NCBI GenBank assembly: GCA_018292915.2
Contig: JACVVK020000055.1
Span: forward strand, 62,501 to 126,500
Direction: 5' to 3'
From: Batillaria attramentaria
Taxonomy: Eukaryota; Mollusca; Gastropoda; Batillariidae
Length of the DNA: 64,000 nucleotides
The translations under genes and the position numbers were made by a program. Below are positions 35,771 through 44,915 of this stretch, piece after piece; position 1 is the first letter of the stretch; every line of letters starts with the position of its first letter. The notes under the pieces are model-generated. The model did not search any database. It saw nothing but the letters and a program-made list of their open reading frames with translations, and was not told the DNA's origin.

Positions 35771-36121
35771 CAAGGCAAGTCAAGTGCAATGTTGGGTTTA
35801 GGGGATAGATAGTGATGTCCTAGACGGCTGCAGCCCAAAAAATTTGAACACGAATACACCATTCAGCATTTATTATCACTCCAAACGGCAGCCGAAATGC
35901 GATGTCATGGAGGCTGCCATGTTGATCCTACCAGTGACGTCACTCCACCACTCAGCAGCAGGCGAGATTCTGACACTGTGCGTGCAAGTGTGCCTGCTAC
36001 ACGTTTTAGGCGTGCTGTTTCTGGCTCGTATACACACTTTGCTTATTTCCTGAAAGCTAGAATGGATTTGGGGATAGTTCCCTATAATCATGTTTCGAGC
36101 CAGAATATTCTGAGGAAGAGC

Positions 36122-36475
36122 TCAGTAAGGGGTCAGGCAGAAAACAGTGGGGACGATGGGGAAGAGCCGATTGATGAGAACGAGTGCAATTGTGGGAGAA
36201 GCGTGTTTGACAAGTGAAGCAGCAACATCGTTCGCAAAAGCGCCAGTGAAACAATCCGGGGCAAAATGATTTCCACAAACGAGGTCTCGATTGTTCCAGG
36301 CGTATTCCTGCACTCGGCGGGGCAAACGAGCGTTCTTCAAGGTCTCCAACCATTTCGCACGTTTTTCCTTTGATTTGTTTAGATTCGGAAATTCAAAAAA
36401 ACTTTTGTGGCTTTCATCTGCATTCTTACACATGCCCTGTTTGCTGAAACAACCAAACGCTTTGCACTGTGGCAT
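36122..36475 (-). CDS. THAP-domain protein or transposon-derived THAP fragment
   Basis: A 117-residue frame from the ATG at 36475. It opens MPQCKAFGC (the C-x4-C half of the THAP C2CH zinc site), then SFFEFPN, then KWLETLKN (the invariant Trp), then VCGNHFAPDCF (C-x2-H) and ASPTIA in place of AVPTIF. This is a full THAP fold by motif order. The remaining C-terminal residues are unremarkable, so the protein may be truncated or spliced onward. THAP domains occur in host regulators and in P-element-type transposases. Its position in a repeat mosaic between matching 18-bp inverted ends favours a mobile-element origin; this is inference. Confidence 0.7.
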   Translation of the reverse strand: MPQCKAFGCFSKQGMCKNADESHKSFFEFPNLNKSKEKRAKWLETLKNARLPRRVQEYAWNNRDLVCGNHFAPDCFTGAFANDVAASLVKHASPTIALVLINRLFPIVPTVFCLTPY

Positions 36476-36648
36476 CTCGAACACAAAATAATACTCTGGA
36501 ACAACCCGCTCAAAGCGGGCACTGCCGACAGTGGTGGTGGAGTGACGTCACCGTCAGCACCTTTCCCGTCTCATTCGCGAAAGAGTGCGTCAACATGGCG
36601 CATCCCATCTCTCTTCCAAAATCAAGATTGGTCTGACAAGCCCGGTCA

Positions 36649-36660
36649 GTTGTTTCCATT

Positions 36661-36756
<96 letters not shown>

Positions 36757-36821
36757 TCCCGGATACATGGTATTACAAAAGAACGACCGTGACGACAGCA
36801 GGTGATTAAATGGAAACAACA
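36649..36821 (+). mobile_element. Candidate short element flanked by TGTTGTTTCCAT termini, copy 2
   Basis: Inverted counterpart of 32343-32498: ends gttgtttccat and atggaaacaaca, with GA and GT tracts inside (36663-36754). Confidence 0.5.
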
Positions 36822-37208
36822 TATTGGGCTGGTGGCCATCTTGTTGTTGAACTCGTAAACCACTGAGTGGGTTATGGAAAGTCATAACTCACGCTTTCGC
36901 TCTGTTTCATTATTATTTTCGGACGTAAAGCACTCATAGTTAACTCACTGAAAGTTTACACTGGCGAGTGGTGTAAAAAAAACCAAAAAACCAAAAACCT
37001 TTTCTTTGTTCTTTTCTGCATGCAATAACACTACGGGGCACCTTACTGCATTGCAGAAACACTCAGATCAGGTGGTCAACATCAACCAGACTTGAAACAA
37101 GCAGAAGGAGAAGGGACACATCTCAGACATAGACGCACTACCGTTCAAAACGAACAAAGACCTGAGACCACACCTCAGACGAGAAAGGGTCAATCCTCTT
37201 CACGCGAG

Positions 37209-40200
37209 ATGAAATTCTGTTCAGCACTATTAATGCTAGCGGTCCTGGCTTTGTTGTTTTTGGCATTGTTCATTTTTTCTGCTACAGAAATAGAGAAAAC
37301 GGCCATTCATGAGGATAGCATGCAGGACCGAATTGACAAAATTCAGAAATTGATACAAGATGGAAAGGATGAATATTGTCGCACACCCCTCTGCATTGCA
37401 AGTAGAGAAGGTCACGAGGCAGTGGTTACGTATTTGTTAGACCATGATGCAAATGTCAACCTTGCTGATGGCAGGGGTTTTACACCGCTACATTATGCAT
37501 GTGAATCCGGCCACCCGGAGGTGGTGAGAGTTCTTTTGACCAACCACGCACATGTTGATGCAGTCAGCAGTGATGGACTTACACCACTAATGAATGCAAG
37601 CCAGAACGGATACATAGATATAGTGATTTTACTTTTGGAAAACGGCGCACAGGTTACGATCAAAAACAGAGACGGAAAAACGGCACTTCACTATTCAAGT
37701 ATTGCCGGACACAGTACAGTCACAAAAATCCTAATAGACAGTGGTGCACCTATAGATGCCAGAGGAGAGATGGGTAAAACACCATTGCACTATGCTTGCG
37801 AGAAAGGGCACACAGAAGTAGCGAGTCTACTAATAAACAAAAATGCGCAGGCTAATGCCAAGAGTGACGACAATGGGTGGACTCCACTTCATTACGCATG
37901 TCGGAACGGTAGCCTAAGTACTATCCACCTGCTGATAGAGAATAACGCACATATTGACGCTGCAGCTATTGACAGAGACACGCCGCTTTCCATTGCCAGT
38001 GAATTTGGACACACTGAAGCAGTAAGCAAATTGCTACAACACGGAGCACAGGTAGACGCCAGAAGGGCCGATCAAGCTACACCTCTTATCGTCGCCAGTC
38101 AAAATGGCCATCTGTCGGTGATAAAAACGTTGTTGTTACGTGGAGCGGAGGTCAACGCTCATAACGACAATGGACAGACTGCCCTACACCGCGCTTCTCT
38201 CAGTGGACACGAAGCGGTGATTGAAACACTGATTCAGCATGGGGCAGAGGTAAATGCTAAGGACAACATGGAGAGAACGGCCCTGCTCTATGCTTCTTGG
38301 AATGGCCAGGAAGCGGCAATCGAAACGCTGGTTCAGCACGGAGCAAATGTAAATGCTGAGGACGGCCATCTGCAAACTCCCCTTCAGTATGCGTCTAGGG
38401 CGGGACAAGACAAGGCAGTTGAGCTACTTCTTAAAGGTGGAGCTAACGTAAATCTTAAAAATAACATGGAGGGGTCTGCTCTGTACTTCGCCAGCCTTAC
38501 AGGGCGAGTCCAAACTGTCGAGAAGCTTATAAAATACGGAGCAGAAATTGATGCTTTTACGAAAGAGAAAGCCACACCGCTTTATGTTGCCTGCGAATAT
38601 GGACACAGAGAAGTTGTAGAGAAGTTATTACAACATGGTGCCCAGGTGAACGCACGGAAGAACAGTGTCGCCACCCCTCTTATTATCGCAAGTCAGCATG
38701 GTCATTTTTCAGTGGTTAGTACTCTCCTGCTACATGGAGCCGATGTCAAACTTCGGAACAATATCGGAGGGACTGCTCTTCACCACGCGTGCGGGGCTGG
38801 ACACGAAAGAGTGAGTGACCGGCTGATTCAACGCTCGTCGACAGAGTCTACCAGGAACATACCTTTACGAAACTCGACGGAATACAGCAAGGTAGTCAGC
38901 ATCCTAATCAAACATGGGGCAGACGTTAGAATTCAGGACAAATATGGATGGACCCCCCTGCACTGGGCCTGTGCAAGAGGACAGAAAGCGTCTGCTGAGA
39001 TACTTCTTGAACATGACACTGATGTTAATGCAAAAACAAGTCTTGGATGGTCTGCACTTTACATAGCTAGCGCAAACGGCCATGTCGACATTGTTGACTC
39101 ATTAATGAGGTATGGTGCTCATATCGAAGCTGCAAGCTTTGAAAAAGCCACACCACTCTATGTTTCCAGTGAATATGGACAAAAAGAAGTTGTAGACAAA
39201 CTCTTACAGCACGGCGCCCAGGTGAACGCCAGGAAAGACAATGGAGCCACTCCGCTGATAATCGCAAGTCAAAACGGCCACCTCTCTGTAGTGAAAGCTT
39301 TGTTGTTCTATGGAGCTGACATCCACGCTGTGAACAGTGATACGGGAACGGCCCTACACTACGCCAGCTGGAATGGACACGAAACGGTGATTGAGGTACT
39401 GATTCAGCATGGGGCAGAGGTAGATGCTACGGACAGCCATCTGCGGACACCACTTCACTGTGCAAGTTTAACAGGACAAAATAAAGCCGCTAGTATTCTG
39501 ATCAAGTACAGGGCCAATAGCAACGTCCAAAACATACATGGCTGGACGCCGCTCCAAGTGGCTGTCATAAACGGACATACGGAGACAGCTGAGCTACTTA
39601 TCAAAGGCGGTACGAATGTAAATATAAAGGATAACCGTGGATGGTCTGCTCTTTACGTTGCCAGTAAAAACGGCCTGGTAGGAACTGTCGACACACTATT
39701 AAAATATGGAGCAGACATCGATGCTACTAGCAATGTAAAAGTCACACCACTCTATGTTTCCAGTGAATATGGACAAAAAGAAGTTGTAGACAAACTCTTA
39801 CAGCACGGCGCCCAGGTGAACGCCAGGAAAGACAATGGAGCCACTCCGCTGATAATCGCAAGTCAAAATGGCCACCTCTCCGTAGTGAAAGCTTTGTTGT
39901 TCTATGGAGCTGACATCCATGCTGTGAACGATGATACGGGAACGGCCCTACACTACGCCAGCATGAATGGACACGAAACGGTGATTGAGGCACTGATTCA
40001 GCATGGGGCAGAGGTAAATGCTAAGGACAACATGGAGAGAACGGCCCTGCACTATGCTTCTTGGAATGGCCAGGAAGCGGCAATCGAAACGCTGGTTCAG
40101 CACGGAGCAAATGTAAATGCTGAGGACGGCCATCTGCAAACTTCCCTTCAGTATGCGTCTACGGCGGGACAAGACAAGGCAGTTGAGCTACTTCTTAAAG

Positions 40201-43200
40201 GTGGAGCTAAGGTAAATCTTAAAAATAACATGGGATGGTCTGCTCTGTATTTCGCCAGCCTTAAAGGGCGAGTCCAAACTGTCGAGAAGCTTATAAAATA
40301 CGGAGCAGAAATTGATGCTTTTACGAAAGAGAAAGCCACACCGCTTTATGTTGCCTGCGAATATGGACACAGAGAAGTTGTAGAGAAGTTATTACAACAT
40401 GGTGCCCAGGTAAACGCACTAAAGGACAGTGACGCCACCCCTCTTATTATCGCAAGTCAGCATGGTCATTTTTCAGTGGTTAGTACTCTCCTGCTACATG
40501 GAGCCGATGTCAAACTTCGGAACAATATCGGAGGGACTGCTCTTCACCACGCGTGCGGGGCTGGACACGAAAGAGTGAGTGACCGGCTGATTCAACGCTC
40601 GTCGACAGAGTCTACCAGGAACATACCTTTACGAAACTCGAGGGAATACAGCAAGGTAGTCAGCATCCTAATCAAACATGGGGCAGACGTTAGAATTCAG
40701 GACAAATCTGGATGGACTCCCCTGCACTGGGCCTGTGCAAGAGGACAGAAAGCGTCTGCTGAGATACTTCTTGAACATGACACTGATGTAAATGCAAAAG
40801 CAAGTCTTGGATGGTCTGCTCTTTACATAGCTAGCGCAAACGGCCATGTCGACATTGTTGACTCATTAATGAGGTATGGTGCTCATATCGAAGCTGCAAG
40901 CTTTGAAAAAGCCACACCACTCTATGTTTCCAGTGAATATGGACAAAAAGAAGTTGTAGACAAACTCTTACAGCACGGCGCCCAGGTGAACGCCATGAAA
41001 GACAATGGAGCCACTCCGCTGATAATCGCAAGTGAAAACGGCCACCTCTCTGTAGTGAAAGCTTTGTTGTTCTATGGAGCTGACATCCACGCTGTGAACA
41101 ATGATACGGGAACGGCCCTACACTACTCCAGCTGGAATGGACACGAAACGGTGATTGAGGCACTGATTCAGCATGGGGCAGAGGTCGATGCTACGGACAG
41201 CCATCTGCTGACACCACTTCACTGTGCGAGTTTAACTGGACAAACTAAAGCCGCTAGTATTCTGATCAAGTACAGTGCCAATAGCAACGTCCAAAACATA
41301 GATGGCTGGACGCCGCTCCAAGTGGCTGTGATAAACGGACATACGGATACAGCTGAGCTACTTATCAAAGGCGGTACGAATGTAAATATAAAGGATAACC
41401 GTGGATGGTCTGCTCTTTACGTTGCCAGTAAAAACGGCCTGGTAGGAACTGTCGACACACTATTAAAACATGGAGCAGACATCGATGCTACTAGCAATGA
41501 AAAAGTCACACCACTCTATGTTTCCAGTGAATATGGACAAAAAGAAGTTGTAGACAAACTCTTACAGCACGGCGCCCAGGTGAACGCCAGGAAAGACAAT
41601 GGAGCCACTCCGCTGATAATCGCAAGTCAAAACGGCCACCTCTCTGTAGTGAAAGCTTTGTTGTTCTATGGAGCTGACATCCACGCTGTGAACAATGATA
41701 CGGGAACGGCCCTACACTACGCCAGCATGAATGGACACGAAACGGTGATTGAGGCACTGATTCAGCATGGGGCAGAGGTAAATGCTAAGGACAACATGGA
41801 GAGAACGGCCCTGCACTATGCTTCTTGGAATGGCCATGAAGCGGCAATCGAAAGGCTGGTTCAGCACGGAGCAAATGTAAATGCTGAGGACGGCCATCTG
41901 CAAACTTCCCTTCAGTATGCGTCTACGGCGGGACAAGACAAGGCAGTTGAGCTACTTCTTAAAGGTGGAGCTAAGGTAAATCTTAAAAATAACATGGGAT
42001 GGTCTGCTCTGTACTTCGCCAGCCTTACAGGGCGAGTCCAAACTGTCGAGAAGCTTATAAAATACGGAGCAGAAATCGATGCTTTTACGAAAGAGAAAGC
42101 CACACCGCTTTATGTTGCCTGCGAAAATGGACACAGAGAAGTTGTAGAGAAGTTATTACAACATAGTGCCCAGGTGAACGCACGGAAGAACAGTGACGCC
42201 ACCCCTCTTATTATCGCAAGTCAGCATGGTCATTTTTCAGTGGTTAGTACTCTCCTGCTACATGGAGCCGATGTCAAACTTCGGAACAATATCGGAGGGA
42301 CTGCTCTTCACCACGCGTGCGGGGCTGGACACGAAAGAGTGAGTGACCGGCTGATTCAACGCTCGTCGACAGAGTCTACCAGGAACATACCTATACGAAA
42401 CTCGACGGAATACAGCAAGGTAGTCAGCATCCTAATCAAACATGGGGCAGACGTTAGAATTCAGGACAAATCTGGATGGACTCCCCTGCACTGGGCCTGT
42501 GCAAGAGGACAGAAAGCGTCTGCTGAGATACTTCTTGAACATGACACTGATGTAAATGCAAAAACAAGTCTTGGATGGTCTGCTCTTTACATAGCTAGCG
42601 CAAACGGCCATGTCGACATTGTTGACTCATTAATGAGGTATGGTGCTCATATCGAAGCTGCCGGCTTTGAAAAAGCCACACCACTCTATGTTTCCAGTGA
42701 ATATGGACAAAAAGAAGTTGTAGACAAACTCTTACAGCACGGCGCCCAGGTGAACGCCAGGAAAGACAATGGAGCCACTCCGCTGATAATCGCAAGTGAA
42801 AACGGCCACCTCTCTGTAGTGAAAGCTTTGTTGTTCTATGGAGCTGACATCCACGCTGTGAACAATGATACGGGAACGGCCCTACACTACTCCAGCTGGA
42901 ATGGACACGAAACGGTGATTGAGGCACTGATTCAGCATGGGGCAGAGGTCGATGCTACGGACAGCCATCTGCTGACACCACTTCACTGTGCGAGTTTAAC
43001 TGGACAAACTAAAGCCGCTAGTATTCTGATCAAGTACAGTGCCAATAGCAACGTCCAAAACATAGATGGCTGGACGCCGCTCCAAGTGGCTGTGATAAAC
43101 GGACATACGGATACAGCTGAGCTACTTATCAAAGGCGGTACGAATGTAAATATAAAGGATAACCGTGGATGGTCTGCTCTTTACGTTGCCAGTAAAAACG

Positions 43201-44915
43201 GCCTGGTAGGAACTGTCGACACACTATTAAAACATGGAGCAGACATCGATGCTACTAGCAATGAAAAAGTCACACCACTCTATGTTTCCAGTGAATATGG
43301 ACAAAAAGAAGTTGTAGACAAACTCTTACAGCACGGCGCCCAGGTGAACGCCAGGAAAGACAATGGAGCCACTCCGCTGATAATCGCAAGTCAAAACGGC
43401 CACCTCTCTGTAGTGAAAGCTTTGTTGTTCTATGGAGCTGACATCCACGCTGTGAACAATGATACGGGAACGGCCCTACACTACGCCAGCATGAATGGAC
43501 ACGAAACGGTGATTGAGGCTCTGATTCAGCATGGGGCAGAGGTAGATGCTAAGGACAACATGGAGAGAACGGCCCTGCACTATGCTTCTTGGAATGGCCA
43601 GGAAGCGGCAATCGAAACGCTGGTTCAGCACGGAGCAAATGTAAATGCTGAGGACGGCCATCTGCAAACTTCCCTTCAGTATGCGTCTACGGCGGGACAA
43701 GACAAGGCAGTTGAGCTACTTCTTAAAGGTGGAGCTAAGGTAAATCTTAAAAATAACATGGGATGGTCTGCTCTGTACTTCGCCAGCCTTACAGGGCGAG
43801 TCCAAACTGTCGAGAAGCTTATAAAATACGGAGCAGAAATTGATGCTTTTACGAAAGAGAAAGCCACACCGCTTTATGTTGCCTGCGAATATGGACACAG
43901 AGAAGTTGTAGAGAAGTTATTACAACATGGTGCCCAGGTGAACGCACGGAAGAACAGTGACGCCACCCCTCTTATTATCGCAAGTCAGCATGGTCATTTT
44001 TCAGTGGTTAGTACTCTCCTGCTACATGGAGCCGATGTCAAACTTCGGAACAATATCGGAGGGACTGCTCTTCACCACGCGTGCGGGGCTGGACACGAAA
44101 GAGTGAGTGACCGGCTGATTCAACGCTCGTCGACAGAGTCTACCAGGAACATACCTATACGAAACTCGACGGAATACAGCAAGGTAGTCAGCATCCTAAT
44201 CAAACATGGGGCAGACGTTAGAATTCAGGACAAAAATGGATGGACCCCCCTGCACTGGGCCTGTGCAAGAGGACAGAAAGCGTCTGCTGAGATACTTCTT
44301 GAACATGACACTGATGTTAATGCAAAAACAAGTCTTGGATGGTCTGCACTTTACATAGCTAGCGCAAACGGCCATGTCGACATTGTTGACTCATTAATGA
44401 GGTATGGTGCTCATATCGAAGCTGCCGGCTTTGAAAAAGCCACACCACTCTATGTTTCCAGTGAATATGGACAAAAAGAAGTTGTAGACAAACTCTTACA
44501 GCACGGCGCCCAGGTGAACGCCAGGAAAGACAATGGAGCCACTCCGCTGATAATCGCAAGTCAAAACGGCCACCTCTCTGTAGTTAAAAGCTTGCTGTCA
44601 CGTGGAGCTGATGTTCATGCTGAGAACAGCGACGGAGGAACAGCACTGCATTATGCTTGCACGAACGGACATGATAAAGTAATTGAGATGCTGATCGAGC
44701 ACGGCGCAGATGTTAATGCTCAGATGAAGAACGGACGTGCTGCTCTTCACATAGCGTGCAGTGCCGGCAACAGTAAAATTGTACACTTACTTCTTCAGAA
44801 GAAAGCAAAGACTGACCTTAAAGACGGCGACGGACGTACACCACTAGATCTTGCCACCAAAATGGGAAAAACCACAGTGATAGCGATTCTTCGGAAACAC
44901 TTGCCAGAGGACTGA
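37209..44915 (+). CDS. Giant membrane-anchored ankyrin-repeat protein, about 73 repeats, no introns seen
   Basis: A single frame of 2568 residues. I chose the ATG at 37209 because it directly precedes a hydrophobic segment (MKFCSALLMLAVLALLFLAL, extended by FIFS) that looks like a signal-anchor or signal peptide. The frame is open upstream to a stop at 37026 without another ATG; an acceptor-like site at 37055-37056 leaves room for an upstream exon. Residues 50-352 hold nine ankyrin repeats. From residue 353 a 588-residue unit (17 repeats, one enlarged to 60 residues by an STESTRN-containing insert) begins at 353, 941, 1529 and 2117. The fourth unit is cut short and capped by divergent repeats to the C-terminus (LRKHLPED). 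Ankyrin stacks bind proteins; no catalytic, death or SOCS domain is present. Its function is unknown. Confidence 0.9.
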   Translation: MKFCSALLMLAVLALLFLALFIFSATEIEKTAIHEDSMQDRIDKIQKLIQDGKDEYCRTPLCIASREGHEAVVTYLLDHDANVNLADGRGFTPLHYACESGHPEVVRVLLTNHAHVDAVSSDGLTPLMNASQNGYIDIVILLLENGAQVTIKNRDGKTALHYSSIAGHSTVTKILIDSGAPIDARGEMGKTPLHYACEKGHTEVASLLINKNAQANAKSDDNGWTPLHYACRNGSLSTIHLLIENNAHIDAAAIDRDTPLSIASEFGHTEAVSKLLQHGAQVDARRADQATPLIVASQNGHLSVIKTLLLRGAEVNAHNDNGQTALHRASLSGHEAVIETLIQHGAEVNAKDNMERTALLYASWNGQEAAIETLVQHGANVNAEDGHLQTPLQYASRAGQDKAVELLLKGGANVNLKNNMEGSALYFASLTGRVQTVEKLIKYGAEIDAFTKEKATPLYVACEYGHREVVEKLLQHGAQVNARKNSVATPLIIASQHGHFSVVSTLLLHGADVKLRNNIGGTALHHACGAGHERVSDRLIQRSSTESTRNIPLRNSTEYSKVVSILIKHGADVRIQDKYGWTPLHWACARGQKASAEILLEHDTDVNAKTSLGWSALYIASANGHVDIVDSLMRYGAHIEAASFEKATPLYVSSEYGQKEVVDKLLQHGAQVNARKDNGATPLIIASQNGHLSVVKALLFYGADIHAVNSDTGTALHYASWNGHETVIEVLIQHGAEVDATDSHLRTPLHCASLTGQNKAASILIKYRANSNVQNIHGWTPLQVAVINGHTETAELLIKGGTNVNIKDNRGWSALYVASKNGLVGTVDTLLKYGADIDATSNVKVTPLYVSSEYGQKEVVDKLLQHGAQVNARKDNGATPLIIASQNGHLSVVKALLFYGADIHAVNDDTGTALHYASMNGHETVIEALIQHGAEVNAKDNMERTALHYASWNGQEAAIETLVQHGANVNAEDGHLQTSLQYASTAGQDKAVELLLKGGAKVNLKNNMGWSALYFASLKGRVQTVEKLIKYGAEIDAFTKEKATPLYVACEYGHREVVEKLLQHGAQVNALKDSDATPLIIASQHGHFSVVSTLLLHGADVKLRNNIGGTALHHACGAGHERVSDRLIQRSSTESTRNIPLRNSREYSKVVSILIKHGADVRIQDKSGWTPLHWACARGQKASAEILLEHDTDVNAKASLGWSALYIASANGHVDIVDSLMRYGAHIEAASFEKATPLYVSSEYGQKEVVDKLLQHGAQVNAMKDNGATPLIIASENGHLSVVKALLFYGADIHAVNNDTGTALHYSSWNGHETVIEALIQHGAEVDATDSHLLTPLHCASLTGQTKAASILIKYSANSNVQNIDGWTPLQVAVINGHTDTAELLIKGGTNVNIKDNRGWSALYVASKNGLVGTVDTLLKHGADIDATSNEKVTPLYVSSEYGQKEVVDKLLQHGAQVNARKDNGATPLIIASQNGHLSVVKALLFYGADIHAVNNDTGTALHYASMNGHETVIEALIQHGAEVNAKDNMERTALHYASWNGHEAAIERLVQHGANVNAEDGHLQTSLQYASTAGQDKAVELLLKGGAKVNLKNNMGWSALYFASLTGRVQTVEKLIKYGAEIDAFTKEKATPLYVACENGHREVVEKLLQHSAQVNARKNSDATPLIIASQHGHFSVVSTLLLHGADVKLRNNIGGTALHHACGAGHERVSDRLIQRSSTESTRNIPIRNSTEYSKVVSILIKHGADVRIQDKSGWTPLHWACARGQKASAEILLEHDTDVNAKTSLGWSALYIASANGHVDIVDSLMRYGAHIEAAGFEKATPLYVSSEYGQKEVVDKLLQHGAQVNARKDNGATPLIIASENGHLSVVKALLFYGADIHAVNNDTGTALHYSSWNGHETVIEALIQHGAEVDATDSHLLTPLHCASLTGQTKAASILIKYSANSNVQNIDGWTPLQVAVINGHTDTAELLIKGGTNVNIKDNRGWSALYVASKNGLVGTVDTLLKHGADIDATSNEKVTPLYVSSEYGQKEVVDKLLQHGAQVNARKDNGATPLIIASQNGHLSVVKALLFYGADIHAVNNDTGTALHYASMNGHETVIEALIQHGAEVDAKDNMERTALHYASWNGQEAAIETLVQHGANVNAEDGHLQTSLQYASTAGQDKAVELLLKGGAKVNLKNNMGWSALYFASLTGRVQTVEKLIKYGAEIDAFTKEKATPLYVACEYGHREVVEKLLQHGAQVNARKNSDATPLIIASQHGHFSVVSTLLLHGADVKLRNNIGGTALHHACGAGHERVSDRLIQRSSTESTRNIPIRNSTEYSKVVSILIKHGADVRIQDKNGWTPLHWACARGQKASAEILLEHDTDVNAKTSLGWSALYIASANGHVDIVDSLMRYGAHIEAAGFEKATPLYVSSEYGQKEVVDKLLQHGAQVNARKDNGATPLIIASQNGHLSVVKSLLSRGADVHAENSDGGTALHYACTNGHDKVIEMLIEHGADVNAQMKNGRAALHIACSAGNSKIVHLLLQKKAKTDLKDGDGRTPLDLATKMGKTTVIAILRKHLPED
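38265..44679 (+). repeat. 1764-bp higher-order coding repeat, about 3.6 copies
   Basis: Copies begin at 38265, 40029, 41793 and 43557, exactly 1764 bp apart. They are nearly identical at the nucleotide level, differing by scattered substitutions. Within the unit, a stretch of about 99 residues (repeats 9-11 and 15-17) is itself duplicated. The pattern shows recent tandem duplication or gene conversion. Confidence 0.92.

Larger units (their letters stand above)
31741..36844. repeat. Mosaic of nested inverted and direct repeats
   Basis: Pairs I can align: 31741-31968 inverted with 33347-33574; 33097-33305 inverted with about 34083-34301; 32985-33035 inverted with 34028-34083; 32321-32541 inverted with 36607-36844 (third partial copy 34930-34981); 32025-32270 direct with 33577-33835. 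The 12-mer TGTTGTTTCCAT or its complement occurs at nearly all block edges. The block contains a THAP reading frame and ends about 360 bp before the giant ankyrin ORF. This is best read as several copies of one transposon family inserted into each other. Confidence 0.75.

Noticed and set aside
37092..37208. Start of the ankyrin protein at 37092
   Set aside because: That codon is TTG; the first ATG in frame is at 37209 and directly precedes the hydrophobic segment.
38184..44786. Many minus-strand ORFs opposite the ankyrin array, recurring every 1764 bp
   Set aside because: They are shadows of the coding repeat on the other strand and recur only because the unit recurs.
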